NCBI RefSeq assembly: GCF_003253735.1 | Contig: NZ_QKYW01000006.1 | Span: forward strand, 1 to 64,000 | DNA length: 64,000 nt | DNA from: Pseudomonas sp. URMO17WK12:I2 | GTDB lineage: Bacteria > Pseudomonadota > Gammaproteobacteria > Pseudomonadales > Pseudomonadaceae | Direction: 5' to 3' | Part shown: positions 37,152-45,534 of the stretch, piece by piece | Position numbering within the stretch: position 1 is the stretch's first letter | How the letters are laid out: the number at the start of each line of letters is the position of its first letter | Notes under the pieces: generated by a model | The model's input: only the letters and a program-made list of their open reading frames with translations | Databases searched by the model: none | Told to the model about the DNA's origin: nothing | Program-made: the position numbers and the translations under genes

Positions 37152-39227
37152 ATGGCAGATGAACAACAGATCAACTGGCTGGTCGAGCAGTCCATGCTGC
37201 ACGCCGCCCGCCAGCGCACGCGCCTGTATTCGGGCCAGGCCCGCTTGTGGCAACAACCCTACGCATTGGCCCGGCCGCGCAGCGTCACGGCGGTAGCCTC
37301 GGTATGGCTGGCGGTCTATCCGGCCTCGATCATCACCTCGCCTGACGGCTCGGTGCTGCAGGCGCTCGGTGACGAACGCTTGTGGTCGGCGCTCTCCGAA
37401 CTCGGCGTGCAGGGCATCCACACCGGGCCACTGCGCCGCTCCGGCGGTTTGCAGGGGCGTGAATACACGCCCACAGTCGACGGCAACTTCGACCGCATCA
37501 GCCTGGAGATCGACCCGCGCTTCGGCAGCGAGGAACAGCTGGTGCACCTGAGCCGGGTCGCCGCGGCGCACAACGCGGTGACCATCGATGACTCGATTCC
37601 CTCGCACACCGGCAAGGGTGCGGATTTCCGCCTGGCGGAGATGGCCTATGGCGACTATCCCGGCCTCTACCACATGGTGGAGATCGCCGAGGCCGATTGG
37701 GAACTGCTGCCGCCGCTGCCCGAGGGCCGCGATTCGGTGAACCTGTCGCCGGCTACCGTCGATACGCTGCGTGACAAGCACTACATCGTCGGCCAGCTGC
37801 AGCGGGTGATCTTCTTCGAGCCCGGCGTCAAGGAAACCGACTGGAGCGCTACCGGCGAGATCACCGGCGTCGATGGCAAGGTGCGGCGCTGGGTGTACTT
37901 GCATTACTTCAAGGAAGGCCAGCCGTCGCTGAACTGGCTGGACCCGACCTTTGCCGCCCAGCAACTGGTCACCGGCGAATCGCTGCACGCCATCGATGTG
38001 ATCGGCTCGCGCGTGCTGCGCCTGGATGCCAATGGCTTTCTCGGCGTAGAGCGGCGCAGCCAGGGCAATGCCTGGTCGGAGAGCCACCCACTGTCGCTCA
38101 CCGGCAACCAGCTGCTCGCCGGGATGATCCGCAAGGCCGGGGCATTCAGTTTCCAGGAGCTCAACCTGACGCTCGATGACATCGCCTCGATGTCCCAGGG
38201 CGGCGCCGACCTGTCCTATGACTTCATCACTCGGCCGGCCTACCAGCACGCGCTGCTGACCGGCGACGTTGAGTTCCTGCGCCTGATGATGCTGCAGATG
38301 CACGACTTCGGCATCGACCCGGCGTCGCTGATCCACGCCCTGCAGAACCACGACGAGCTGACCCTCGAGCTGGTGCATTTCTGGACCCTGCATGCCAACG
38401 ACACTTACGTGTTCCGCGGCCAGAGCCTGCCGGGCAGCATCCTGCGCGAACATATCCGCGGCGAGATGTACGAGCGCCTGACCGGCGAGCACGCGCCCTA
38501 CAACCTGAAGTTCGTCACCAACGGCGTGGCCTGCACCACGGTGAGCATCATCACCGCGGCGTTGGGCATTCGGGACCTGAGCACCATCAGCGAAACCGAT
38601 ATCGAGCAGATTCGCCGCGTGCACCTGCTGCTGCTGATGTTCAATGCCATGCAGCCTGGTGTGGTAGCGCTGTCGGGCTGGGATCTGGTTGGTGCCTTGC
38701 CGCTCGAGGCAGAGCAGGTGGCCGAATTGATCGCCGAGGGCGACACCCGCTGGATCAACCGCGGCGGCTATGACCTGGTGGATCTCGACCCCGACGCGCT
38801 GCTGTCCGCCGAAGGCCTGCCGCGTTCCCGGCAGCTGTATGGCAGCCTCGCCGAGCAACTGCAGGACCCCCAGTCGTTCGCCTCCCAGGCGCGCCGGCTG
38901 TTCGCGGCGCGGCGCTCCCATGGTGTGGCCTCGAGCCGGCAGATCGCCGTGCCGGTCACTCAGCACCCGGCGCTGCTGATCATGGTGCACGAGCTGCCGG
39001 CGGGGCGTGGCATCCAGGTCACGGCGCTGAACTTCGGCGCCGAACCAATCAGCGAGGTGATCACCCTGGAGCACGTCGAGCCGGGGCCGGTGGTGGACAT
39101 CATCCACGAGCGGCTGCTGGGCGACCTGTCTGCCGAAGGCGAGCTGCATATCCAGCTCGAACCCTATGAAGGGCTGGCGCTGCGCATCGCCAGCATGGCA
39201 CCGGGGATTGCCGCCATGGACGGCTGA
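37152..39227 (+). CDS. treS: Trehalose synthase (maltose/trehalose isomerase), P. stutzeri type
   Basis: The enzyme isomerises maltose to trehalose (GH13). The 691-residue protein closely resembles, by recall, the characterised 689-residue P. stutzeri enzyme: [59 protein letters not shown]. The GH13 catalytic residues are visible: Asp in [10 protein letters not shown] (about 292), Glu in FSFQELNLT (about 335), Asp in QNHDELT (about 400). It has no fused maltokinase domain, unlike the longer TreS types. Trehalose is a likely osmoprotectant product. Confidence 0.87.
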   Translation: MADEQQINWLVEQSMLHAARQRTRLYSGQARLWQQPYALARPRSVTAVASVWLAVYPASIITSPDGSVLQALGDERLWSALSELGVQGIHTGPLRRSGGLQGREYTPTVDGNFDRISLEIDPRFGSEEQLVHLSRVAAAHNAVTIDDSIPSHTGKGADFRLAEMAYGDYPGLYHMVEIAEADWELLPPLPEGRDSVNLSPATVDTLRDKHYIVGQLQRVIFFEPGVKETDWSATGEITGVDGKVRRWVYLHYFKEGQPSLNWLDPTFAAQQLVTGESLHAIDVIGSRVLRLDANGFLGVERRSQGNAWSESHPLSLTGNQLLAGMIRKAGAFSFQELNLTLDDIASMSQGGADLSYDFITRPAYQHALLTGDVEFLRLMMLQMHDFGIDPASLIHALQNHDELTLELVHFWTLHANDTYVFRGQSLPGSILREHIRGEMYERLTGEHAPYNLKFVTNGVACTTVSIITAALGIRDLSTISETDIEQIRRVHLLLLMFNAMQPGVVALSGWDLVGALPLEAEQVAELIAEGDTRWINRGGYDLVDLDPDALLSAEGLPRSRQLYGSLAEQLQDPQSFASQARRLFAARRSHGVASSRQIAVPVTQHPALLIMVHELPAGRGIQVTALNFGAEPISEVITLEHVEPGPVVDIIHERLLGDLSAEGELHIQLEPYEGLALRIASMAPGIAAMDG

Positions 39228-39349
39228 GCGATATGCCTTTGCGCACTAAGCTCATAACGTTCGAGTAGTTGAGCGCGCCTGCGGGCGCGCCGTATTGTCC
39301 CTGTCCAGGCTGGCCGATGGCGCTGGCCGCATGTCGAGTTGAGGTTTCA

Positions 39350-40312
39350 ATGAACGGCGAGTTTGCCATCCGCACCGAGGATGGCGCCGAGGCTGAGTAT
39401 TCATCCCGGCCGATCAACTGGAAGCTGGAGCAGACCGTTGCCGGTCTGCGTGCCGCGCGCGCCGAATGGCGCAACCATTCCGGGCGCAATCCCGAGCTGG
39501 GCGGCCGTGAGCTGCCGTCGCGCCAAGCCATGGCGGCGATTCTCAGCGGGCTGTGTGGTGCGTTGTTCCCCATGCGCCTGGGGCCGGCCGAATTGCGCGA
39601 AGAAAGCGAAGACTATTACGTTGGCCATACCCTGGACCGCGCGTTGAACGCGCTGGTGGCTCAGGTGCGTATGGAGCTGCGTTACGCAGCGCGCCAGCGA
39701 GGCGACAGCGCCAATGATGTGGATTGCCAGGCAGTGGCCATCGTTCGCGACTTCGCTGCGGCGTTGCCGGCGCTGCGCCGCTTGCTCGATCAGGACGTGG
39801 TGGCGGCGTTCAATGGTGACCCGGCGGCACGCAGCGTCGATGAGGTGCTGCTGTGCTACCCGGGCGTACTGGCGATGATCTACCACCGCCTGGCGCACCA
39901 TCTATACCGCGCCGGGCTGCCGCTGCTGGCTCGTATCGCCGCAGAAACCGCCCATGGCGCCACCGGCATCGACATCCACCCGGGCGCGCAGATCGGCCAC
40001 AGCTTCTTTATCGACCATGGCACCGGTGTGGTGATCGGCGAGACGGCGATCATCGGCAACCACGTGCGTATCTATCAGGCGGTGACCCTGGGCGCCAAGC
40101 GCTTTACCAGCGATGAGAGCGGCCAGTTGCACAAGGGCCAGCCGCGCCACCCGATCGTCGAAGACGATGTGGTGATCTACGCCGGTGCCACGATTCTGGG
40201 GCGCATCACCATTGGCAAAGGCTCGGTAATCGGCGGTAACGTCTGGCTTACCCGCAGCGTGGAGCCGGGTAGTAATGTGTCGCAGGCCAGCGCGGAACGA
40301 AGCGGCTGCTGA
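39350..40312 (+). CDS. Serine O-acetyltransferase (EpsC-type)
   Basis: The enzyme makes O-acetylserine for cysteine synthesis. The 320-residue protein has a longer N-terminal half than classical CysE and a C-terminal left-handed beta-helix of hexapeptide repeats: GIDIHPGAQIGHSFFIDHGT, GVVIGETAIIGNHVRIYQAV, GKGSVIGGNVWLTRSV. The catalytic His/Asp motif region is in IDHGTGVV. ATG 39350 has GAGG five bases upstream. It is the only cysteine-synthesis gene in the window; genomes with this form commonly also carry a classical cysE. Confidence 0.88.
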   Translation: MNGEFAIRTEDGAEAEYSSRPINWKLEQTVAGLRAARAEWRNHSGRNPELGGRELPSRQAMAAILSGLCGALFPMRLGPAELREESEDYYVGHTLDRALNALVAQVRMELRYAARQRGDSANDVDCQAVAIVRDFAAALPALRRLLDQDVVAAFNGDPAARSVDEVLLCYPGVLAMIYHRLAHHLYRAGLPLLARIAAETAHGATGIDIHPGAQIGHSFFIDHGTGVVIGETAIIGNHVRIYQAVTLGAKRFTSDESGQLHKGQPRHPIVEDDVVIYAGATILGRITIGKGSVIGGNVWLTRSVEPGSNVSQASAERSGC

Positions 40313-40399
40313 ACCAGATGCGCTTGATTTATGTCACATAACAGACACGCAGATTTCATAGACTCGGTTCGAGACCAAAGAGAGAGAAAGGAGAAAGAG

Positions 40400-40486
40400 A
40401 TGGATGATTATCAGGAAGAGTTGCTCGAGTCCCGTGCCGTGGAACAGGACGTACCCGAGTTCGCTGAAGACGCCACCGAGCTCTGA
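40400..40486 (+). CDS. 28-residue acidic small protein
   Basis: This is too short for routine gene calls but has a strong ribosome site (AAAGGAG) at good spacing before ATG 40400 and a TGA stop at 40484-40486. The peptide begins MDDYQEELLE, ends EDATEL and is strongly acidic. No signal or membrane segment is seen. It lies 87 bp after the serine acetyltransferase gene, with a bidirectional terminator downstream. Conservation across Pseudomonas would confirm it. Confidence 0.6.
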   Translation: MDDYQEELLESRAVEQDVPEFAEDATEL

Positions 40487-40547
40487 TCGCTCGGCCAATG
40501 GCTACAGGTGAGCAGCCAATCTGCCTCAGCCTGCAGCCCAGAATCAG

Positions 40548-40580
40548 AAAAGGCCCGGTGCATATGCACCGGGCCTTTTC
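40548..40580. terminator. Bidirectional terminator
   Basis: AAAAGGCCCGGTGCATATGCACCGGGCCTTTTC is a perfect stem with A and T flanks. It separates the rightward acetyltransferase and small-ORF unit from the leftward iron-release operon, both of which end here. The stem arms are GGCCCGGTGCA and TGCACCGGGCC. Confidence 0.9.
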
Positions 40581-40604
40581 GTTGCAACCGTGCAGCTCCA
40601 GCGC

Positions 40605-41492
40605 TTATTGCGTGAGCGCTTTGACCAGGCTGCCGACATTGTCTTCCAGCTCGGCCAGCGGATCGTCTTTCTCGGTTTCCAGCACCAGCAGGGGCACTCC
40701 GGCGGCCTTGATCGCATCGGCAACCGCTTTCGGCGGTGCGCGGTGGTGCAGTACCAGTGCCACGTCGTCCGCCTTCAGCGCTGCTGTCAGCGATTGCAGG
40801 GCTTCGGCATCCCAGTCGCGGTCATCCCGGCTGTCGCTGCTGACCAGGTCCAGATTGAGGCCGCTGATCAGGTAATCCAGGCGATCGCTCAGGCTGTATA
40901 CGGACAGGTTGTCGGCCTTGGCCAGCTCGCGCTCGCTGTAGGCATTGAGCTTGAGCAGGCGCTGCTTGAGGGTGGCGAGGTTTTGCTCGACCTTGGCCTT
41001 GGCATCAGGCGCCAACCGCACCAGGTCGGCTGCCATCACGTCGGCCATGCGCCCCATGTTGTTGATCGCCAGCCATGGGTGGCCCGCCAGGTCGTTGTCG
41101 CCGGCGCTTTCGGCCTGGATGGCGATGCCTGGCAGGGCGCCGTCTACCGGGCGGGCGGCGTCGATTTCGACGATACGGATGTTGCTGCGCCGGGCCATGG
41201 GGTAGAGCGGGTCTTCGGCCCACAGCGAGCGCAGGGCGATGGCCGCATCGGCATCGACGGCAACTTTCTGCAGCGCGGCGGCGCCACGCCCGGCGAAATA
41301 CGACACCTGGCGGCTGGCCGGCAGGTTGGCGGGGGCGGCGCGTTCGATGTGCACCGCGGTGCCGTCGAGCAGATCAGTGGCCAGGCCGAAGGTGATCGGC
41401 TGCGAAACCAGCACGGTTACGTCCTTTGCCACGGCGAGGCCGGGCAGGCTGAGGAGCAGGGCGAGGCCCAGTTGGTGGAGGCGATGGGTCAT
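40605..41492 (-). CDS. fpvF: Periplasmic metal-binding protein FpvF-like
   Basis: This is the last gene of the iron-release operon. The 295-residue protein has a signal peptide (LHQLGLALLLSLPGLAVA) and belongs to the ZnuA-like cluster A-I binding proteins. It has fewer His ligands than FpvC (HPWLAI, LHHRA). In P. aeruginosa the equivalent protein acts with FpvC in ferripyoverdine handling in the periplasm. Its start overlaps the fpvE stop by 4 bases, and a terminator follows. Confidence 0.82.
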   Translation of the reverse strand: MTHRLHQLGLALLLSLPGLAVAKDVTVLVSQPITFGLATDLLDGTAVHIERAAPANLPASRQVSYFAGRGAAALQKVAVDADAAIALRSLWAEDPLYPMARRSNIRIVEIDAARPVDGALPGIAIQAESAGDNDLAGHPWLAINNMGRMADVMAADLVRLAPDAKAKVEQNLATLKQRLLKLNAYSERELAKADNLSVYSLSDRLDYLISGLNLDLVSSDSRDDRDWDAEALQSLTAALKADDVALVLHHRAPPKAVADAIKAAGVPLLVLETEKDDPLAELEDNVGSLVKALTQ

Positions 41493-42391
41493 CCCAGGTT
41501 CCCTTTCAAGCTTGGTACGACGCCGCGCGCGACGGCGGCGAGGGCGAAGGCGATACCGGCGATCATGATGATCGCGGCGCCGGAGGGGATCGGCAGATCC
41601 AGCACGATGGGCAGCAGGATGCCCAGTAACGTGCTGACGGTGGCGATCAGCACCGAGAGCCAGAAGAAGCCTTTCAGCGACTGGCTGAGCAGGCGCGCGG
41701 CTGCCGCCGGAATCACCAGCAGGGCGCCGACCAGAATGGCGCCGATGACCTTGACCGCGGCCACGGTGATCAGCGTCACCAGGATCACGAACAGGTAATC
41801 CAGGGTCTTCACGGCAACGCCGCGCACCGCCGCCAGTTGCGGGTTGAAGCTGGCCAGCATGATGCGGTTGTACAGCGGCAACGCCAGGCCCATGACCAGC
41901 CCGCCGACTACCAGCAGCACCAGCAGGTCGGTGCCGTTGACGGTCAGCACCGAGCCGAACAACACGTTCTCGAGAATGTGCACGTTGATGCGCCCGGCCA
42001 GTACCAGCAGCAGGCTGGCGCCCACGGCCAGCGACACCGACAGGAATACGCCGATCAGCGTGTCCGGTGCCAGGCCCGTGCGATTGCGCAGGTAGTTGAG
42101 CAGGATGCCGAACAGCAAGGCATAGCCGAACAGGGCGCCATAGGGACCGGTGTAGGGCTCGCCGAGCAGGATGCCGATGGCCACGCCAGTCAGCGCCGCG
42201 TGGCCGACCGCCTCGGAGAAGAACGCGAAGCGCTTGACCACCACCAGGGTGCCGAGGCCGCCCAGCACCGGGCCGATCAGCAGGCCGGCGAGCAGCGCAT
42301 TGACCACGAAGCCATAGGCCAGCGCGGCGGGCAGGTAGCCGGAGGAAGCCCAGCCCTGGATCAGCAGGCGAAATTGTTCATAGTCGATCAT
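41489..42391 (-). CDS. fpvE: ABC transporter permease FpvE-like
   Basis: The 300-residue inner-membrane protein has about eight hydrophobic segments and belongs to the ZnuB/MntB-type permease family (FAFFSEAVGHAALTGVAIGI, ALLVIPAAAARLLSQSLKGF). ATG 42391 overlaps the fpvD stop by 4 bases. With FpvD it should form the importer that moves iron into the cytoplasm after its release from the siderophore. Confidence 0.87.
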   Translation of the reverse strand: MIDYEQFRLLIQGWASSGYLPAALAYGFVVNALLAGLLIGPVLGGLGTLVVVKRFAFFSEAVGHAALTGVAIGILLGEPYTGPYGALFGYALLFGILLNYLRNRTGLAPDTLIGVFLSVSLAVGASLLLVLAGRINVHILENVLFGSVLTVNGTDLLVLLVVGGLVMGLALPLYNRIMLASFNPQLAAVRGVAVKTLDYLFVILVTLITVAAVKVIGAILVGALLVIPAAAARLLSQSLKGFFWLSVLIATVSTLLGILLPIVLDLPIPSGAAIIMIAGIAFALAAVARGVVPSLKGNLG

Positions 42392-43143
42392 GGTCGAGCG
42401 GCCTCCACAGCGCGTGCATGGGTGGAGAACAGGCCGAGCAGGCGCTCCGGGGTCAGGGCCTCGGCCGGCGCTGCATCGAACAACACACGGCGGCTCAGGC
42501 CGGTGACACGGTCGGCCAGGCGCTTGACCGCCTCCAGGTCGTGCTCGATCCACAGCACGGTCATGCCGGCGCGGCGCCAGTCGCCGAGCAGGCGTTCGAA
42601 TACCTGGATGCCGGCTTCGTCGAGGGCCGACATCGGCTCGTCGAGCACCAGCAGCTGTGGCGCGGGAATCAGCCCCTGGGCCAGCAGCACGCGTTGCCGC
42701 TCGCCGCCGGACAAGGCGCCCATGCGCCGTTTGCGCTTCTCCAGCATGCCGACGCGGGCCAGCGCGTCGTCGATGGGCTTGGCGAAGTGCTTGGAGAGAC
42801 CAAGAAAGGCGGGCCGGCGCTGGCACATGGCGGCCATGAAGTCGTCCACGGTCATCGGCAGGCCACGGTCGAATTCCAGGGCCTGGGGCACGTAGCCGAT
42901 GGTGCCGACAGCGCCGGGCCACTGCAGGCTGAGTTTGCCCTGGTGGGGCATCTGGCCGAGCAGGGTCTTGATCAGCGAGCTCTTGCCGCCGCCATTGGGG
43001 CCCACCAGCGCATGCACGCTGCCCGGCTGCACCGTGAAGCTGACGTTGTCGAGAATCTGCGTGCGGCCCAGCACCAGGCTGACCTGCTGAAAGTCGAGGG
43101 TCGGGCCGACCGCCGCCACGCGGAGGTTTTCAGCGGCGGTCAT
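42388..43143 (-). CDS. fpvD: ABC transporter ATPase FpvD-like
   Basis: The 251-residue ATPase has Walker A GPNGGGKSS, the Q-loop region GYVPQALEFD, signature LSGGERQR, Walker B LLVLDEPMSALD and switch His in IEHD. It belongs to the ZnuC-like group and should energise FpvE. It overlaps fpvC and fpvE by 4 bases on either side. Confidence 0.9.
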   Translation of the reverse strand: MTAAENLRVAAVGPTLDFQQVSLVLGRTQILDNVSFTVQPGSVHALVGPNGGGKSSLIKTLLGQMPHQGKLSLQWPGAVGTIGYVPQALEFDRGLPMTVDDFMAAMCQRRPAFLGLSKHFAKPIDDALARVGMLEKRKRRMGALSGGERQRVLLAQGLIPAPQLLVLDEPMSALDEAGIQVFERLLGDWRRAGMTVLWIEHDLEAVKRLADRVTGLSRRVLFDAAPAEALTPERLLGLFSTHARAVEAARP

Positions 43144-44066
43144 TGGCCCGCTTCCTGAATGGCACGCACCACGGTGTTCATGTTGTTGGTCATTTCCTTC
43201 TCGTATTTCTCGGCGCTGTAGTCACCGTAGGAAATGTGCGACAGCGGGTAGAGCTTGACGCCGGACTCGCGCTGGATGGTGTCGACGTAGGTGGACGGGA
43301 AATCCAGCTCGGAGAAGATCACCTTCACGTCCAGTTCGCGCAGTTGGTCGATGGTCTTTTTCAGCTGGCTCGGGCTCGGCTCGATACCGTGGGCCGGTTC
43401 CACCACCGCGGTGACTTCCAGGCCGAACTCGCGCAGCAGGTAGTCGTAGGCCGCGTGCACGGTGGCCACGCGCAGGTCGGCGTTTGGCGCTTCGGTCAGT
43501 TGGGCGAGGGCGTCGGCGCGCAGTTTGCGCAGCCGCTTGCCATAGGCGCGGGCGTTCTGGGTGTAGGTCTTGGCGTTGTCCGGGTCGAGCTTGCCGAGCT
43601 CGCGAGCGATGTTGTTGACCTGGGCGATGGAAGCGCTGATCGACAGGAAGGTATGCGGGTTGACCACCTTGCCGGCACCCCGCGCGGCAATGCCGGTGGC
43701 CGCCAGCAGCGGCACATTGGCATTGGCTTCGATCACTTCGATATCCGGCTTCTCGCTGGCGGCGATCATGCGGTCGGCGAAGTCGTCGTGGCCCACGCCG
43801 TTGAGCACCACCACGTCCAGCGTGCCGATGCGCTTGATGTCTTCGGCCCGCGGCTCGTAGGCGTGGGGGTTGAAACCGGCGGGGATCAGCGGCACCACCT
43901 CGGCCTTGTCGCCGACGATGTTGGCCACGTAGCTGTAGTAGGGATGCAGGGTGATACCGATGCGCAGCTTGGCGTCGGCCGCGCTGGCCAGGCCGAGCAG
44001 CAGCAGGGCGCCGATGCTCAGGCGTGACAGCAGAGGGCGTGCGCGGAAAAGGCGGGAAATGGGCAT
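43140..44066 (-). CDS. fpvC: Periplasmic metal-binding protein FpvC-like
   Basis: The 308-residue precursor has a signal peptide (LSIGALLLLGLASAADA) and the ZnuA/MntA-type fold. Candidate metal ligands are His in GITLHPYYSY, NPHAYEP, NPHTFLS and VHAAYDY. In P. aeruginosa FpvC receives iron released from pyoverdine for the FpvDE importer. It lies 36 bp after fpvK, the only non-overlapping junction in the operon. Confidence 0.87.
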   Translation of the reverse strand: MPISRLFRARPLLSRLSIGALLLLGLASAADAKLRIGITLHPYYSYVANIVGDKAEVVPLIPAGFNPHAYEPRAEDIKRIGTLDVVVLNGVGHDDFADRMIAASEKPDIEVIEANANVPLLAATGIAARGAGKVVNPHTFLSISASIAQVNNIARELGKLDPDNAKTYTQNARAYGKRLRKLRADALAQLTEAPNADLRVATVHAAYDYLLREFGLEVTAVVEPAHGIEPSPSQLKKTIDQLRELDVKVIFSELDFPSTYVDTIQRESGVKLYPLSHISYGDYSAEKYEKEMTNNMNTVVRAIQEAGQ

Positions 44067-44102
44067 GGGCGGGCGGTCTTCTGTCGGGTGAGTCGGAGGC
44101 GG

Positions 44103-44669
44103 TCAGTGGCGATGTTGCCGGGTGACACCTGCGTCGTACTGAGAGGCGATCTGCTGCCAGCCGGCAGCGATCAGGCTTTGCGCATCGAGGCTGGCGGGCG
44201 CGCTGGCGGTGTTGCGGTTGAGCCACACGTCGGCCTGTTCCTGCTCGGCGTCGAGGCGCATGAGCAGGGAGCCGGCAACCTCCAGCGCCTGGCTGGCGCC
44301 GAAATAGGCTGCCTGGTCACCGGGCAGCAAATGCCACTCATGGCTGCCGCGGCTGGTCGCGCTGGCATCGGCGGCAAAGGGCGGGAAGCCTTCTTCGGAA
44401 AGCTCTGCGGGCGTCAGCAGGGCATGCTCTTCGGCGAAGCGGATACGGATCTCGTCAGCGGCAACCCGCAGGTCGGCGTAGAGGCCTTGCTCGGCAGCCG
44501 TGAGGTCACGGCGGGCGTCGATCTGATGGCTTTCGATGCGGATTTCACTCTGCGTTTCGCCGTGCCAGGCGACCACCGAGCCGGCCGCCAGCACGATGAC
44601 CAGGCACAGCAGAAGCACGTAGAGGGTTTCATGCCCGGCCCCGGCGGGGCGTACGACCTGAACCGTCAT
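44103..44669 (-). CDS. fpvK: FpvK-like membrane-anchored protein
   Basis: The 188-residue protein has one N-terminal transmembrane helix (TLYVLLLCLVIVLAAGSVVA) and a periplasmic, mostly helical domain (SEIRIESHQIDARRDLTAAE ... ADEIRIRFAEEHALLTPAEL). It is identified mainly by operon position and overall layout matching P. aeruginosa FpvK. Its start overlaps the fpvJ stop by 4 bases. Confidence 0.72.
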   Translation of the reverse strand: MTVQVVRPAGAGHETLYVLLLCLVIVLAAGSVVAWHGETQSEIRIESHQIDARRDLTAAEQGLYADLRVAADEIRIRFAEEHALLTPAELSEEGFPPFAADASATSRGSHEWHLLPGDQAAYFGASQALEVAGSLLMRLDAEQEQADVWLNRNTASAPASLDAQSLIAAGWQQIASQYDAGVTRQHRH

Positions 44670-44992
44670 GGGGCGTCGATTTCCGTGTGGTCGATTTCGA
44701 CGATGTGGCCGGGGCCGGCGTCGAACAGCACGTAGAACTCGCCTTCGGGCTTCTTGAAGGTCAGGGTCGAGTCCTCAGCGAGCTTGCCGGGCACCAGAAT
44801 GCTCTCGTCGTAGCCGATCACGTCCAGGGTCACGCCGGCGGCGCCGCTGCCATCGGAAAAACCGCCGGTGCAGCGAATGTTCTCGGCATCGACTTCTTCG
44901 CACTGGCACATCGGGTTGTGGGCCAGGGCCAGACCACTGAGCGACAGCAGGGCGATACCTGCGGCGCTGCGCAGTACGTTGGGCTTGATCAT
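44666..44992 (-). CDS. fpvJ: FpvJ-like small periplasmic protein
   Basis: The 108-residue precursor has a signal peptide (AAGIALLSLSGLALAHN) and a Cys-containing N-terminal segment of the mature part (PMCQCEEVDAENIRC) that could bind metal or form disulfides, then a beta-rich domain (TFKKPEGEFYVLFDAGPGHI). It overlaps fpvH and fpvK by 4 bases each. Assigned by operon position and recall of FpvJ. Confidence 0.72.
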   Translation of the reverse strand: MIKPNVLRSAAGIALLSLSGLALAHNPMCQCEEVDAENIRCTGGFSDGSGAAGVTLDVIGYDESILVPGKLAEDSTLTFKKPEGEFYVLFDAGPGHIVEIDHTEIDAP

Positions 44993-45534
44993 GGTTTGCC
45001 TCCTTGTTGTTTCTGCAGCCACGCGACGGTGGCCGGGGATGCCTGTTCGAGCGGCACGGCGGCCTGGTGTACGGAGCCGTCCCAGCCCTCCATGGTGATC
45101 CACAGTTCGGCGTCCGGTTTGGTGCGGGTCGGCAGCGGCACGGTGGCGCCCATGCGGTAGGCGCTGCCGAAGAAGATGCCACCGGCGGCGCGCAGGCTGC
45201 GTGGCTTGCCGATGCGCAGGTAGGTAGCCTTGACCTGGCTGATGCACGCCTTGCACAGCGCGCCGGTGAAGATCTTCATGTAGCCGGCCGGGCCGTCGAG
45301 CTCCGGAGGTGCGGCGCGAAACTCGGCCAGGGTGATCGACCAGGGGCCCACCGGCACCTCGCCGACCGTGCGCTCGCCCAGGCCGCTGGTGCCGCGAAAC
45401 AGCGCCATATCGGCAAAGTACTTGGGCATGAACGCCAGCGGGATGATCACCAGCAGGATGTTGATGTGGAAGCGCCACTTGTACCAAAGACGGCTCAGGG
45501 GCGAGGCGGGTTGTGCTGCCATGGCCTTGCTCAT
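44989..45534 (-). CDS. fpvH: FpvH-like inner-membrane protein
   Basis: The 181-residue protein has one N-terminal hydrophobic segment (FHINILLVIIPLAFMPKYF) and a periplasmic domain (TVGEVPVGPWSITLAEFRAA, with the Cys pair in GALCKACISQ). In P. aeruginosa FpvH is an inner-membrane protein acting with the reductase FpvG. ATG 45534 overlaps the fpvG stop by 4 bases; a longer open frame upstream on this strand is a shadow of fpvG. Confidence 0.78.
   Translation of the reverse strand: MSKAMAAQPASPLSRLWYKWRFHINILLVIIPLAFMPKYFADMALFRGTSGLGERTVGEVPVGPWSITLAEFRAAPPELDGPAGYMKIFTGALCKACISQVKATYLRIGKPRSLRAAGGIFFGSAYRMGATVPLPTRTKPDAELWITMEGWDGSVHQAAVPLEQASPATVAWLQKQQGGKP

Noticed and set aside
37134..39149. 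671-codon minus-strand open frame over treS
   Set aside because: Antisense shadow; treS shows all GH13 catalytic residues on the plus strand.
40330..40350. Pho-box-like GTCACATAACAGACAC before the small ORF
   Set aside because: Half-sites match the consensus poorly and nothing links the small ORF to phosphate.
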